Shown here piece after piece: positions 26,488 through 34,808 of a stretch of DNA of 64,000 nucleotides. The stretch lies in assembly GCA_030692355.1 (NCBI GenBank), contig JAUYCF010000041.1, positions 1 through 64,000 on the forward strand. Reading direction: 5' to 3'. Every line of letters begins with the position of its first letter. The stretch's first letter is position 1. The DNA is from Thiobacillus sp. (GTDB taxonomy: Bacteria > Pseudomonadota > Gammaproteobacteria > Burkholderiales > Thiobacillaceae). The notes under the pieces were generated by a model. That model did not search any database, had not been told where the DNA came from, and was given only the letters and a program-made list of their open reading frames with translations. The position numbers were made by a program, and so were the translations under genes.

Positions 26488-27558
26488 ATGGCAGAACTAC
26501 GTCCGCCTATCGAGTCCGGTGCACCGGATCCGATGCCCTACATGCACCCCGTGATGGTGAAGAACTATGGCAAGTGGGCTTTCCACAGCCATCCGAAGCC
26601 GGGTGTCCTGTATCACCGCGCCGAGTCCGGCGACGAAATCTGGACCGTCAAGGCCGGCACCCAGCGTCAGATGGATCATTACACCATCCGTGAGCTGGCC
26701 GACATTGCCGACCAGTATGCTGACGGCTTCGTGCGTTTCACCGCGCGTTCCAACATCGAGTACATGGTGGCCGATGGCTCCAGGGTCGAGCCGCTGATCA
26801 AGGCGCTCAACGATAAGGGCTACCCCATCGGCGGCACCGCCAACTCGATCTCCATGATTGCGCATACCCAGGGTTTCCTGCATTGCGACATTCCTGCGAC
26901 CGACGCTTCCGGCGTGGTCAAGGCGCTGATGGACGAGCTGTACGACGACTTCGTCAAGTGCGAGATGCCCAACCGCGTCAAACTGTCCACCTCCTGCTGC
27001 GAAATCAACTGCGGCGGCCAGGCTGACCTCGCCATCATCGTTCAGCACACCAAGCCGCCGAAGATCAACCATGATCTGGTTGCCAACGTGTGTGAGCGTC
27101 CCTCCGTCGTGGCGCGCTGCCCGGTGGCGGCAATCCGTCCCGCCCTGGTGAATGGCAAGCCCTCGCTTGAAGTCGACGAGAAGAAGTGCATCTGCTGCGG
27201 CGCCTGCTTCCCGCCCTGCCCGCCGATGCAGATCAACGATCCCGTGCATTCCAAGATTGCGATCTGGGTGGGCGGCAAGAACTCCAATGCCCGCTCCAAG
27301 CCGACCTTCCACAAGCTGGTCGCTGCTGGCCTGCCGAACAATGCGCCGCGTTGGCCGGAAGTCGCCGAGGTGGTCAAGAAAATTCTGCAGACCTACAAGG
27401 AAGACGGCAAGCCTTGGGAGCGCATGAATGACTGGATCGATCGGATCGGCTGGCCCGCATTCTTCGAGAAGACCGGTCTGCCCTTCACCAAGTATCACAT
27501 TGATAACTGGCGCGGCAGCCGTACAACGCTGAACGCTTCTGCTCACATCCGCTTCTAA
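26488..27558 (+). CDS. dsrB: Reverse dissimilatory sulfite reductase beta subunit
   Basis: A 356-residue partner of DsrA; the two form an alpha2beta2 enzyme. The siroheme-proximal cluster site shows STSCCEINCGGQ together with HCDIPATDASG. The ferredoxin domain near residue 235 has KCICCGACFPPCPPMQI. A GGAG ribosome site stands ahead of the ATG. It is separated from dsrA by 65 bp with no strong hairpin and from dsrE by a strong intercistronic stem-loop. Confidence 0.96.
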   Translation: MAELRPPIESGAPDPMPYMHPVMVKNYGKWAFHSHPKPGVLYHRAESGDEIWTVKAGTQRQMDHYTIRELADIADQYADGFVRFTARSNIEYMVADGSRVEPLIKALNDKGYPIGGTANSISMIAHTQGFLHCDIPATDASGVVKALMDELYDDFVKCEMPNRVKLSTSCCEINCGGQADLAIIVQHTKPPKINHDLVANVCERPSVVARCPVAAIRPALVNGKPSLEVDEKKCICCGACFPPCPPMQINDPVHSKIAIWVGGKNSNARSKPTFHKLVAAGLPNNAPRWPEVAEVVKKILQTYKEDGKPWERMNDWIDRIGWPAFFEKTGLPFTKYHIDNWRGSRTTLNASAHIRF

Positions 27559-27569
27559 TCAGGAAGGTT

Positions 27570-27592
27570 GCCTCCGCGAGGGTCGCGGGGGC
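27570..27592 (+). other. Intercistronic hairpin between dsrB and dsrE
   Basis: GCCTCCGCGA and TCGCGGGGGC pair over ten positions (one G-T wobble) around a GGG loop. No T-run follows, so it is more likely an mRNA-stability or processing element than a full terminator. Confidence 0.6.
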
Positions 27593-27631
27593 TTAATCTG
27601 GATTTAAGAATCGATTTTTCGGAGTGCTTAC

Positions 27632-27991
27632 ATGCAATTCGGTATTCTTGTGAACGAAGGGCCTTACAGCCATCAGGCAAGTGATTCGGCCTATCTTTTT
27701 GCGCGCACTGCGCTTGAAAAAGGCTACAAAGTCCCGCGTGTTTTTTTCTATCACGATGGCGTGTACAACGCTTCGCGTCTCGCAACCCCGCCGCAGGACG
27801 ATCGCAACGTCGGTGCGCGCTGGTCCAAGCTGGCTGCGGATCATGGTGTGGACCTGGTTGTCTGTGTGGCTGCAGCGCAGCGTCGCGGCATCACGGACGG
27901 TGTGCTGGGCGATAACTTCCGCATCTCGGGCCTGGGTCAATTGGTCGAGATGGGCATTCAGTACGACCGTCTCGTGACGTTCGGCGATTAA
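27632..27991 (+). CDS. dsrE: Sulfur carrier DsrE
   Basis: A 119-residue subunit of the DsrE2F2H2 sulfurtransferase, homologous to TusD. It has the family start MQFGILVNEGPYSHQASDSA, FFYHDGVYNA and the persulfide cysteine in LVVCVAAAQRRGI (~residue 78). Sulfur passes from this cysteine to DsrC. A GGAG ribosome site precedes the ATG. Its presence marks the oxidative pathway. dsrF follows 9 bp later. Confidence 0.95.
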   Translation: MQFGILVNEGPYSHQASDSAYLFARTALEKGYKVPRVFFYHDGVYNASRLATPPQDDRNVGARWSKLAADHGVDLVVCVAAAQRRGITDGVLGDNFRISGLGQLVEMGIQYDRLVTFGD

Positions 27992-28000
27992 GGAAACGAG

Positions 28001-28396
28001 ATGAGCGATATGGATGAAATGGAAGACGGCTCCGGCATCGTCAAAAAATTCATGTTCCTGAACCGCAAGGCGCCGCACGGCACCGTGTACGCCCTGGAAG
28101 GGCTGGAAGTAGTGCTGATTACGGCTGCTTTCGATCAGGATGTGAGCATGGTGTTCACCGATGACGGTGTCTACCAGTTGATGAAAGGCATCGACAGCAA
28201 GGGCATCGAAGTCAAGGATTTTTCCAAGACTTACCGTGCGCTGGACGGCTACGACATCGAGAAGCTCTATGTCGACCAGGCGTCGATGGATGCGCGTGGT
28301 CTGACCGAGGACGACCTGATTGTGGATGTGACGGTGCTCGCCGTCGATGAGATGGCAAATCTCATGGCTGAGCAAGACGTCGTGATCAGCTTCTAA
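28001..28396 (+). CDS. dsrF: DsrF, DsrEFH complex subunit
   Basis: A 131-residue structural subunit homologous to TusC (KKFMFLNRKAPHGTVYALEGLEVVLITAAF, MVFTDDGVYQLMKG). It has no conserved catalytic cysteine, as expected for DsrF. The N-terminus carries an acidic extension (MSDMDEMEDGSG). A GGAAACGAG ribosome site lies in the 9-bp gap after dsrE. Confidence 0.94.
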   Translation: MSDMDEMEDGSGIVKKFMFLNRKAPHGTVYALEGLEVVLITAAFDQDVSMVFTDDGVYQLMKGIDSKGIEVKDFSKTYRALDGYDIEKLYVDQASMDARGLTEDDLIVDVTVLAVDEMANLMAEQDVVISF

Positions 28397-28406
28397 GGGG
28401 ATGGAT

Positions 28407-28706
28407 ATGCTGCATATTGTGAACAAATCGGCTACTGATCGCGGTTCGCTGGAAAGCTGCCTGCGCATGGCCACCAAAGGTTCTGCCGTACTGCTGATCG
28501 AAGACGCGGTGTACGCCGCGACAACCGGCAATACGGCGGCAGCGAAAATCCAGGCAGCAGCGGCTGACCTCAAGATTTACGCACTCGGTCCTGATCTGGC
28601 GGCGCGCGGCATGGCCGGGCGCGTGCTGGACGGAGTCAATGTCGTGGATTATGGCGGTTTTGTGGATCTGGTCGCAGAGCACAGCAACTGTCAGTCTTGG
28701 CTGTAA
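28407..28706 (+). CDS. dsrH: DsrH, DsrEFH complex subunit
   Basis: A 99-residue subunit homologous to TusB. MLHIVNKSATDRGSLESCLRM contains the conserved cysteine near residue 20 that can take part in relay. Then come VLLIEDAVYAATTG, IYALGPDLAARG and GGFVDLVAEHSNCQSWL. I chose the ATG at 28407 rather than the one at 28401, since the AAGGGG site directly abuts the first and is 6 nt from the second. It lies just behind dsrF. Confidence 0.93.
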   Translation: MLHIVNKSATDRGSLESCLRMATKGSAVLLIEDAVYAATTGNTAAAKIQAAAADLKIYALGPDLAARGMAGRVLDGVNVVDYGGFVDLVAEHSNCQSWL

Positions 28707-28729
28707 CTTTTAATTAAAGGAGTATTGCT

Positions 28730-29065
28730 ATGCCCATGGTGAACATCGCCGGTAAAGAAGTCGAAGTCGACGAAGAAGGCTATCTGGTCGACCTGTCGCA
28801 GTGGAACGAAGATATTGCCAAGTACATGGCTGTCGAAGAAAAGGTCGATCTGACCGAAAGCCACTGGGAAGTTGTCAACTTCCTGCGTGAGTACTACGCC
28901 GAATACCAGATCGCGCCCGCAGTGCGCGTTCTGACCAAGGCCATCGGCAAGAAGCTCGGGCCTGAAAAAGGCAACAACAAGTACCTGTACGAGTTGTTCC
29001 CCTACGGCCCCGCCAAGCAGGCTTGCAAAATCGCCGGCTTGCCCAAGCCGACTGGCTGTATTTAA
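28730..29065 (+). CDS. dsrC: DsrC sulfur carrier
   Basis: A 111-residue bona fide DsrC. The C-terminal arm CKIAGLPKPTGCI keeps both redox cysteines, eleven residues apart, with the outer one next to last. In the oxidative pathway DsrC takes sulfur from DsrEFH, delivers it to DsrAB and is recycled by DsrMKJOP. A strong AAGGAG site precedes the ATG. A hairpin follows the gene before dsrM, so its mRNA may be specially stabilised. Compare the one-cysteine paralogue at 23503. Confidence 0.96.
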   Translation: MPMVNIAGKEVEVDEEGYLVDLSQWNEDIAKYMAVEEKVDLTESHWEVVNFLREYYAEYQIAPAVRVLTKAIGKKLGPEKGNNKYLYELFPYGPAKQACKIAGLPKPTGCI

Positions 29066-29082
29066 GTTGTAACCGTCGGGTT

Positions 29083-29102
29083 GCCCCGGAGTTTTCCGGG
29101 GC
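29083..29102 (+). other. Hairpin between dsrC and dsrM
   Basis: GCCCCGGA and TCCGGGGC form an 8-bp GC-rich stem around GTTT. Only a weak T-stretch follows. It probably acts as a partial terminator or 3' stabiliser that raises dsrC-proximal message over the membrane genes. Confidence 0.6.
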
Positions 29103-29199
29103 GACTCCGATTTTCAGGCTGTGTTTCCCAATCGAATGCTGCCAGGCGGTGCCGGGGTGCGCGTTTGATTCGTAAACATAACGTTGTTGGGAGAAGGGT

Positions 29200-29934
29200 T
29201 TGTCTACTGTGACGATGATTTATGCCGGGATGTTTTACATCGCCACCCTGTTGCTGGTGGTGGGTCTGGGCTACAAGATTTTTGATTACAGCCGCACCCC
29301 CGCGCCGCTGAAGATCCCGACCACGCCCGCACCGACCACGCAAAAGGGTGTCGTGTACCGGATGGCGAAAGAAGTGGTGCTGTTCGAATCGCTGTTCAAA
29401 TCCAACAAGTGGATCTGGGTATTCGGCTGGCTGTTCCACATGGGACTGTTCCTGGTGCTGGCGCGCCATCTGCGCTATTTCACCGAGCCGGTCTGGTTCT
29501 GGGTCGGCATCATGCAGCCGTTCGGAAAATACGCCAGCATCATGATGGTGATCGGCCTGGCCGGCCTGCTGGCGCGGCGTTTCCTGGTCGACCGTGTGCG
29601 CTACATTTCGACCCCGTCCGACTACCTGATGCTGGTGCTGCTCATTGGCATCGGCCTGTCGGGCATGTTGATGACCTTCGTCGTGCACACCGACATCGTG
29701 GCGCTGAAGGGCTTCTTCATGGGCCTGATGTATCTCGACCTGCAGCCGGTGCCGCAGGACCCGATCCTGCTGGCCCACCTTGCCATGGTGGCGCTGCTGA
29801 TGGTGATCTTCCCGATCAGCAAGCTGCTGCATGCGCCGGGCGTCTTCTTCAGCCCCACGCGCAACCAGGCGGACAATCCGCGCGAGCATCGCCATGTGGC
29901 GGCTTGGGCGGCCCGGCTCGATCAGAAAAACTGA
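29200..29934 (+). CDS. dsrM: DsrM membrane cytochrome b subunit
   Basis: A 244-residue NarI-like integral membrane protein with about five to six hydrophobic helices (TMIYAGMFYIATLLLVVGLG, WVFGWLFHMGLFLVLARHL, LMLVLLIGIGLSGMLMTFVV, LLAHLAMVALLMVIF). Histidines placed in these helices can hold two haem b. It exchanges electrons between quinone and DsrK. The TTG at 29200 is preferred because GGGAG lies 6 nt upstream; a GTG at 29209 and an ATG at 29215 are alternatives. It opens the dsrMKLJOP membrane part. Confidence 0.9.
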   Translation: MSTVTMIYAGMFYIATLLLVVGLGYKIFDYSRTPAPLKIPTTPAPTTQKGVVYRMAKEVVLFESLFKSNKWIWVFGWLFHMGLFLVLARHLRYFTEPVWFWVGIMQPFGKYASIMMVIGLAGLLARRFLVDRVRYISTPSDYLMLVLLIGIGLSGMLMTFVVHTDIVALKGFFMGLMYLDLQPVPQDPILLAHLAMVALLMVIFPISKLLHAPGVFFSPTRNQADNPREHRHVAAWAARLDQKN

Positions 29935-29984
29935 TTCGTTGACATCGATTGACGAACGCGTAAGTACGGACAAAGGACCCTCAA

Positions 29985-31508
29985 GTGGCTGCTGCTGAAT
30001 TTGACATTCCGGTAATCAAGGACGACATCGAAGTTCCCAAACTGCGGGAAGGTTCGATGGCGCATGCCAAGACCTTCCCGGCGGCCAAGCCGGTCCAGGA
30101 CTCCATGGGCTACCCGCATGAGCTGGGTGAGGACTGGAAAGAGCGTGCGCTCGACAAGATGGGCGACCTGCTGGGCAAGTACCGCTCGCTGAAAGTATTC
30201 ATGGATGCCTGCGTGCACTGTGGAGCATGCACCGACAAATGTCATTATTACCTCGGCACGTCCGACCCCAAGAACATGCCGGTGGCGCGCCAGGATCTGA
30301 TGCGCCAGGTCTATCGCCGTTACTTCACCACGGCGGGCAAGCTGTTTCCCAAGTTGGTGGGCGCCAAGGATCTGACCAAGGAAATCCTCGACGACTGGTA
30401 CAGCTATTATTATCAGTGTTCGGAATGCCGTCGTTGCTCGGTGTTTTGTCCATACGGCATCGACACCGCCGAAATCACCATGGCCGGCCGTGAAATCCTC
30501 AACCATGTCGGCATGGGGCAGAAATATTCGAACGAGATTCTGAGCAAGGTCCACAGGATCGGTAACAACCTCGGTCTGCCCGGCCCCGCGCTGGCAGACA
30601 CCCTGGAAGGTCTGGAAGAAGATATCGAGGCCGACACCGGCGTGGCGGTGAAAATGCCGCTTGATAAGAAAGGCGCGGAAGTGCTGCTGATCACGCCATC
30701 GGCGGACTTTTTCTCCGAGCCGCACGTCGAGTCATTGATCGGCTACGCCAAGGTGTTTCACGCTGCCGGCATCAACTGGACCCTGTCCACCTACGCTTCG
30801 GAAGCCGGCAACTTCGGCCTGTTCAACGGCAACTACGAAAGCATGCGCAAGGTTGCCATGCGGATTCGCGATGCCGCGCTCGAACTCGGCGTCAAGCGCA
30901 TTGTGGTCGGCGAATGCGGCCACGCCTGGCGCGTGGCCTACAGCTTCTGGAACACGCTGACCGGCATCGGCTACGGCGGCAACGATCCGTTTTCGATCGA
31001 ACTGCAAAAGCAGCTCGACCCGACTTATCCGCAGCCGCAGCACATTTGCGAACTGACCAACGATCTGATCAAGTCCGGCAGGATCAAGGTCGACCCGTCC
31101 GCCAACGACAATCTGGTCGTGACCTATCACGACTCGTGCAACGTGGCGCGGGCGTCGCGCATGGGCACCGAGCCCGGCGGCCAGTTCGTCATTCCACGCG
31201 AGCTGATCAGGTCGGTGGTGAACAATTTCCGCGACATGGCGGACGAAACCATCGGCGAGTCCACCTTCTGCTGCGGCGGCGGCGGCGGCCTGCTGACCGA
31301 CGACCTCATGGAAGTCCGGGTCAAGGGCGCATTGCCGCGCGCCACCGCGCTGAACAATGTGGTCAAGGAACACCAGGTCAATTTCATGGCCATGATCTGC
31401 GCCATCTGCAAGGCGCAGTTCACCAAAGTATTGCCCAAGTATGGCTTCGACATGAGCATGGTGGGCGGAGTGCATCAATTGGTTAGCAAGGCGATCAAGC
31501 TGGACTGA
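29985..31508 (+). CDS. dsrK: DsrK, HdrD-like iron-sulfur subunit
   Basis: A 507-residue cytoplasmic-face subunit bound to DsrM. Two [4Fe-4S] sites are seen, CVHCGACTDKCHYY and CSECRRCSVFCPYG. The CCG-type domains that hold the special catalytic cluster show YHDSCNVARASRMG and STFCCGGGGGLL. It is thought to act on the DsrC disulfide or trisulfide. The start is GTG at 29985 with AAAGGA upstream. Confidence 0.94.
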   Translation: MAAAEFDIPVIKDDIEVPKLREGSMAHAKTFPAAKPVQDSMGYPHELGEDWKERALDKMGDLLGKYRSLKVFMDACVHCGACTDKCHYYLGTSDPKNMPVARQDLMRQVYRRYFTTAGKLFPKLVGAKDLTKEILDDWYSYYYQCSECRRCSVFCPYGIDTAEITMAGREILNHVGMGQKYSNEILSKVHRIGNNLGLPGPALADTLEGLEEDIEADTGVAVKMPLDKKGAEVLLITPSADFFSEPHVESLIGYAKVFHAAGINWTLSTYASEAGNFGLFNGNYESMRKVAMRIRDAALELGVKRIVVGECGHAWRVAYSFWNTLTGIGYGGNDPFSIELQKQLDPTYPQPQHICELTNDLIKSGRIKVDPSANDNLVVTYHDSCNVARASRMGTEPGGQFVIPRELIRSVVNNFRDMADETIGESTFCCGGGGGLLTDDLMEVRVKGALPRATALNNVVKEHQVNFMAMICAICKAQFTKVLPKYGFDMSMVGGVHQLVSKAIKLD

Positions 31509-31567
31509 AGTCGGCTGGCTGATTGCGTTTTATCTATTTTAGTTACACAGACATTAGGAGAACCACC

Positions 31568-33529
31568 ATGGCTGTCACGACGAGCAAAGCAAAAACCGAA
31601 GGCGTTACCTGGCGTCGTTATAAGGATGGCGAATCACTGGGTGACATTCGCTCTGCCCAGGACATGATTTTTCAGGCGGGCTGGACGCACAAATGCCCGG
31701 AGTACATGCTTTCCACGCCGCCCTGCCAGGGCTCCTGCCCGGCCGGTGAAGACATCCGTGGTTATCTCAACATCGCGCGCGGCATCGAGAAGCCGCCCGC
31801 AGGCATGACCTGGCAGGAATACGCTTTCCGCCGCGTGACCGAAGCCAACCCCTTCCCGGCCGTGATGGGCCGCGTCTGTCCTGCACCGTGCGAATCCGGC
31901 TGTAACCGCAACATGGTCGAAGACCACGTCGGCATCAACTCGGTCGAGCACTTCATCGGCGACTGGGGCATCGAAAACAGCATGGCCTACACTTCCACGG
32001 CAGCCGAATCCGGCAAGAAGGTCGCCGTGATCGGCGCCGGCCCGGCCGGTCTGGCCGCCGCCTATCAGCTGCGCCTGCGTGGCCATGGCGTGACCATTTT
32101 CGACGAGCATGAAGAGCTTGGCGGCATGATGCGCTACGGCATTCCCGGTTTCCGCACCCCGCGTGAAATGCTCGATGCCGAAATCAAGCGCATCATCGAT
32201 TTGGGTGTCGAAACCCGCCTGAAGACCCGCATCGGTTCCGACGTGACCTTCGACGAAATCGAGAAGGAGTTCGACGCCATCTTCATGGCAATGGGCGCCC
32301 AGGCTGGCCGTCCGCTGCCGGTGCCCGGCGCCGAAGCGCCCAACTGCGTGACCGCCGTGGCGTTCCTGCGCGCCTTCAACGAAGGCCGTCTGCAGCACGT
32401 CGGCAACCGTGTGGTGGTCATCGGCGGTGGCGATACCTCGATCGACGTTGCGACCGTTGCCCGTCGTCTGGGCAATGTCACCAAGTCGGGTACCGCGGAT
32501 GATCGTCCGGAAGCCGTCATCGCCGGCCACATGGCCCATGACGTCGCCTCCATCTCCGCCCGCGGCGGCGCCGAGGTGGTGCTGGTGTCGCGCTCCGCCA
32601 TCGACAAGATGGCCGCCAACAAGCACGAAGTCGAGCAGGCGATGCAGGAAGGCATCGAAATCATCGGCGGCGTGACCCCGGTGGGCGTGGTCGTCGACGA
32701 AAAGGGCCGTGCAACGGCGTTGCGCGTCGCCGATTTCGTGGTGGAAGGCAAGGAAACCAGGATTGTCGAAGGCTCCGAGCGCGATCTGCCGGCCGACCTG
32801 ATCGTCTCGGCCATCGGCCAGGGCGTCGACTTTACCGGCCTTGAGCAATTCAACAACAACAATGGCCTGATGAAGGTCGACAAGAACTATCGCTTCCCCG
32901 GCAAGGAACACATCTTCGTCGGCGGCGACGTGCTGCGCCCGCACCTGCTGACCACCGCGATCGGCCATGCATCCATTGCCGTCGACGGCATCGATGCCTT
33001 CCTCAACGGCAAGGAACTCGACAAGCGTCCGAAAGTGGACGTTCATCACTTCGATGAAATCCGCAAGTGGCTCGAAACCGGGCACGAATACAGCGAAGAC
33101 CTGCATGGCGGGATCTGGGGTACGTCCGAGCGCAAGGACATTCTGCACAACTTCGATGACCGTTCGGCGCGCCACATCATCCCGCACAACGACCTGTTCC
33201 TGGGGCATTTCCCCAACGTGTCGCGCCATGTCCGTGAAGTGATCACACTGGACAAGGAAGGCGCACTGGGCAACTTCGAAGAGCGCCTGCGTACGTTGTC
33301 CGAAAAGGACGTCGTCGACGAAGCCAAGCGCTGCATGTCCTGCGGCCAGTGCTTCGAATGCGACAACTGCGTGGTCTATTGCCCGCAGGGCGCCGTGTTC
33401 AAGGTGAAGAAGAAAGACAACCCGACCGTTGGCCGTTACGTCGACACCGACTACGGCAAATGCATCGGCTGCCACATTTGCGCCGATGTCTGCCCCACCG
33501 GTTACATCATCATGGGTATGGGTGACTAA
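31568..33529 (+). CDS. dsrL: DsrL iron-sulfur flavoprotein oxidoreductase
   Basis: A 653-residue cytoplasmic NAD(P)H-linked flavoenzyme related to the small subunit of glutamate synthase. An N-terminal cysteine-rich part (LSTPPCQGSCPAGEDIRGYL, RVCPAPCESGCNRN) precedes the FAD site [15 protein letters not shown] and a second nucleotide site VVVIGGGDTSIDVA. A C-terminal two-cluster ferredoxin domain has CMSCGQCFECDNCVVYCP and CIGCHICADVCP. It serves as electron partner of DsrAB. I chose the ATG at 31568, which has AGGAG 8 nt upstream. Confidence 0.95.
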   Translation: MAVTTSKAKTEGVTWRRYKDGESLGDIRSAQDMIFQAGWTHKCPEYMLSTPPCQGSCPAGEDIRGYLNIARGIEKPPAGMTWQEYAFRRVTEANPFPAVMGRVCPAPCESGCNRNMVEDHVGINSVEHFIGDWGIENSMAYTSTAAESGKKVAVIGAGPAGLAAAYQLRLRGHGVTIFDEHEELGGMMRYGIPGFRTPREMLDAEIKRIIDLGVETRLKTRIGSDVTFDEIEKEFDAIFMAMGAQAGRPLPVPGAEAPNCVTAVAFLRAFNEGRLQHVGNRVVVIGGGDTSIDVATVARRLGNVTKSGTADDRPEAVIAGHMAHDVASISARGGAEVVLVSRSAIDKMAANKHEVEQAMQEGIEIIGGVTPVGVVVDEKGRATALRVADFVVEGKETRIVEGSERDLPADLIVSAIGQGVDFTGLEQFNNNNGLMKVDKNYRFPGKEHIFVGGDVLRPHLLTTAIGHASIAVDGIDAFLNGKELDKRPKVDVHHFDEIRKWLETGHEYSEDLHGGIWGTSERKDILHNFDDRSARHIIPHNDLFLGHFPNVSRHVREVITLDKEGALGNFEERLRTLSEKDVVDEAKRCMSCGQCFECDNCVVYCPQGAVFKVKKKDNPTVGRYVDTDYGKCIGCHICADVCPTGYIIMGMGD

Positions 33530-33531
33530 GC

Positions 33532-34029
33532 GTGGCAGGCAAAATAAAAAGCCTCCTGGCGCTGGGTGCGGTCGTGCTGACGACGGCTGCCCTGGCCTGG
33601 GCCGGGGCGGACGCCCCGGCCCAGGCCAGCGGCGCCCCCAAGCCGGCAATCACCAAGGCCGTCAAGGGCGAGCAGTGCGTGGAAGACATTGATTTCATGC
33701 GGCGCAACCACATGAAGTTGCTGAATCATCAGCGCGACAAAACCGTGATCGAAGGCGTCCGTACCAAGAAGCACAGCCTCAAGGAATGCATCGAGTGCCA
33801 CGCCAGCGAAAAAACGGGCAGCGTTGCCGCCGCCAGGGATGATTTTTGCGTGAGTTGCCACAGCTATGCCGCGGTGAAGATCGATTGCTTCGAGTGCCAT
33901 TCCACCAAGCCGCAAGGCCCGATGTCGATGCATCCGCTGAACGCTGAAACGGTGCGCTACAAGCACAAGCTGGCTGCCCGGACGACAAGCGGGGTCAGCG
34001 CACAAGAGATGGCTGGGGTTGCCCAATGA
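33532..34029 (+). CDS. dsrJ: DsrJ triheme cytochrome c
   Basis: A 165-residue periplasmic cytochrome with an N-terminal hydrophobic anchor or signal (LLALGAVVLTTAALAWA). Exactly three haem c sites occur: CIECH, CVSCH and CFECH. Cys-49 (GEQCVEDIDFM) is the candidate for the unusual distal cysteine ligand known in DsrJ. The start is GTG two bases after the dsrL stop, and the stop overlaps dsrO as ATGA. It belongs to the DsrMKJOP membrane complex. Confidence 0.94.
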   Translation: MAGKIKSLLALGAVVLTTAALAWAGADAPAQASGAPKPAITKAVKGEQCVEDIDFMRRNHMKLLNHQRDKTVIEGVRTKKHSLKECIECHASEKTGSVAAARDDFCVSCHSYAAVKIDCFECHSTKPQGPMSMHPLNAETVRYKHKLAARTTSGVSAQEMAGVAQ

Positions 34030-34802
34030 GCGAACTGAATTCAATGTCAAACCAGGCGCCCGAATCGCCCGAGCGCCGCCGCTTCGTCGGCGCCGCCACG
34101 GCCGTGGCCGGCCTGGCGATTGCCCCCGGCGTGATGCTGTATCAAGTCGCGCATGGCCGCCCGGACGACCAGTCGGCCAGCAGTGCCGTGCGCTGGGGCA
34201 TGTTGGTCGATTCCACCAAGTGTGCCAGCGGCTGCAACGACTGTGTCTCCGCCTGCAGCACCGAAAACGGCTGGACGCCGGTGGCCGAAAGCAAACATCC
34301 AAGGCAGGCGCCGCAGTGGATCCGCAAGCTCGAACTTGAGGATCCGCTGACGCAGATGGAAACCAATCTGCCGATGATGTGCCAGCATTGCGCCGAGCCG
34401 CCCTGCGTGGATGTGTGCCCGACAGGGGCGTCATTCAAGCGCGCCGACGGCATCGTGCTGGTCAATCGCCATACCTGCATCGGCTGCCGTTACTGCATGA
34501 TGGCCTGCCCTTACAAGGCGCGCTCGCTGGTGCACGAACCGCTGAACGACACCCAGAAGCCGGATGTGCCGCGTGGGATGGGCTGCGTCGAGGCCTGTAC
34601 CTTCTGCGTGCAGAAGGTGGATCGTGGCGACGGCAATACCGCGTGTGCCGAGGCCTGCGCTGCCGCCGGCCATAACGCCCTGCTGTTCGGCGACATGAAT
34701 GACCCCGAAAGCGGGATTTCCCGGCGTCTGCGTGAGCTGCCGACCAAGCAGGTGCGCGCCGACCTCAATCTCAACCTCGGCGTTCGCTATCACGGAATCT
34801 AA
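34026..34802 (+). CDS. dsrO: DsrO periplasmic iron-sulfur protein
   Basis: A 258-residue ferredoxin-like subunit exported by the Tat pathway: ERRRFVGAATAVAGLAIAPG is a twin-arginine signal at residues 17-36. Four [4Fe-4S] motifs follow (CASGCNDCVSAC, CQHCAEPPCVDVCP, CIGCRYCMMACPY, CVEACTFC). It links DsrJ to the quinone-reactive DsrP. It overlaps dsrJ by 4 bp, and dsrP begins 6 bp later. Confidence 0.94.
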   Translation: MSELNSMSNQAPESPERRRFVGAATAVAGLAIAPGVMLYQVAHGRPDDQSASSAVRWGMLVDSTKCASGCNDCVSACSTENGWTPVAESKHPRQAPQWIRKLELEDPLTQMETNLPMMCQHCAEPPCVDVCPTGASFKRADGIVLVNRHTCIGCRYCMMACPYKARSLVHEPLNDTQKPDVPRGMGCVEACTFCVQKVDRGDGNTACAEACAAAGHNALLFGDMNDPESGISRRLRELPTKQVRADLNLNLGVRYHGI

Positions 34803-34808
34803 AACGAT

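Noticed and set aside
31634-33649. Long minus-strand frame opposite dsrL
   Set aside because: Same mirror-frame effect; dsrL on the plus strand has all its cofactor motifs.
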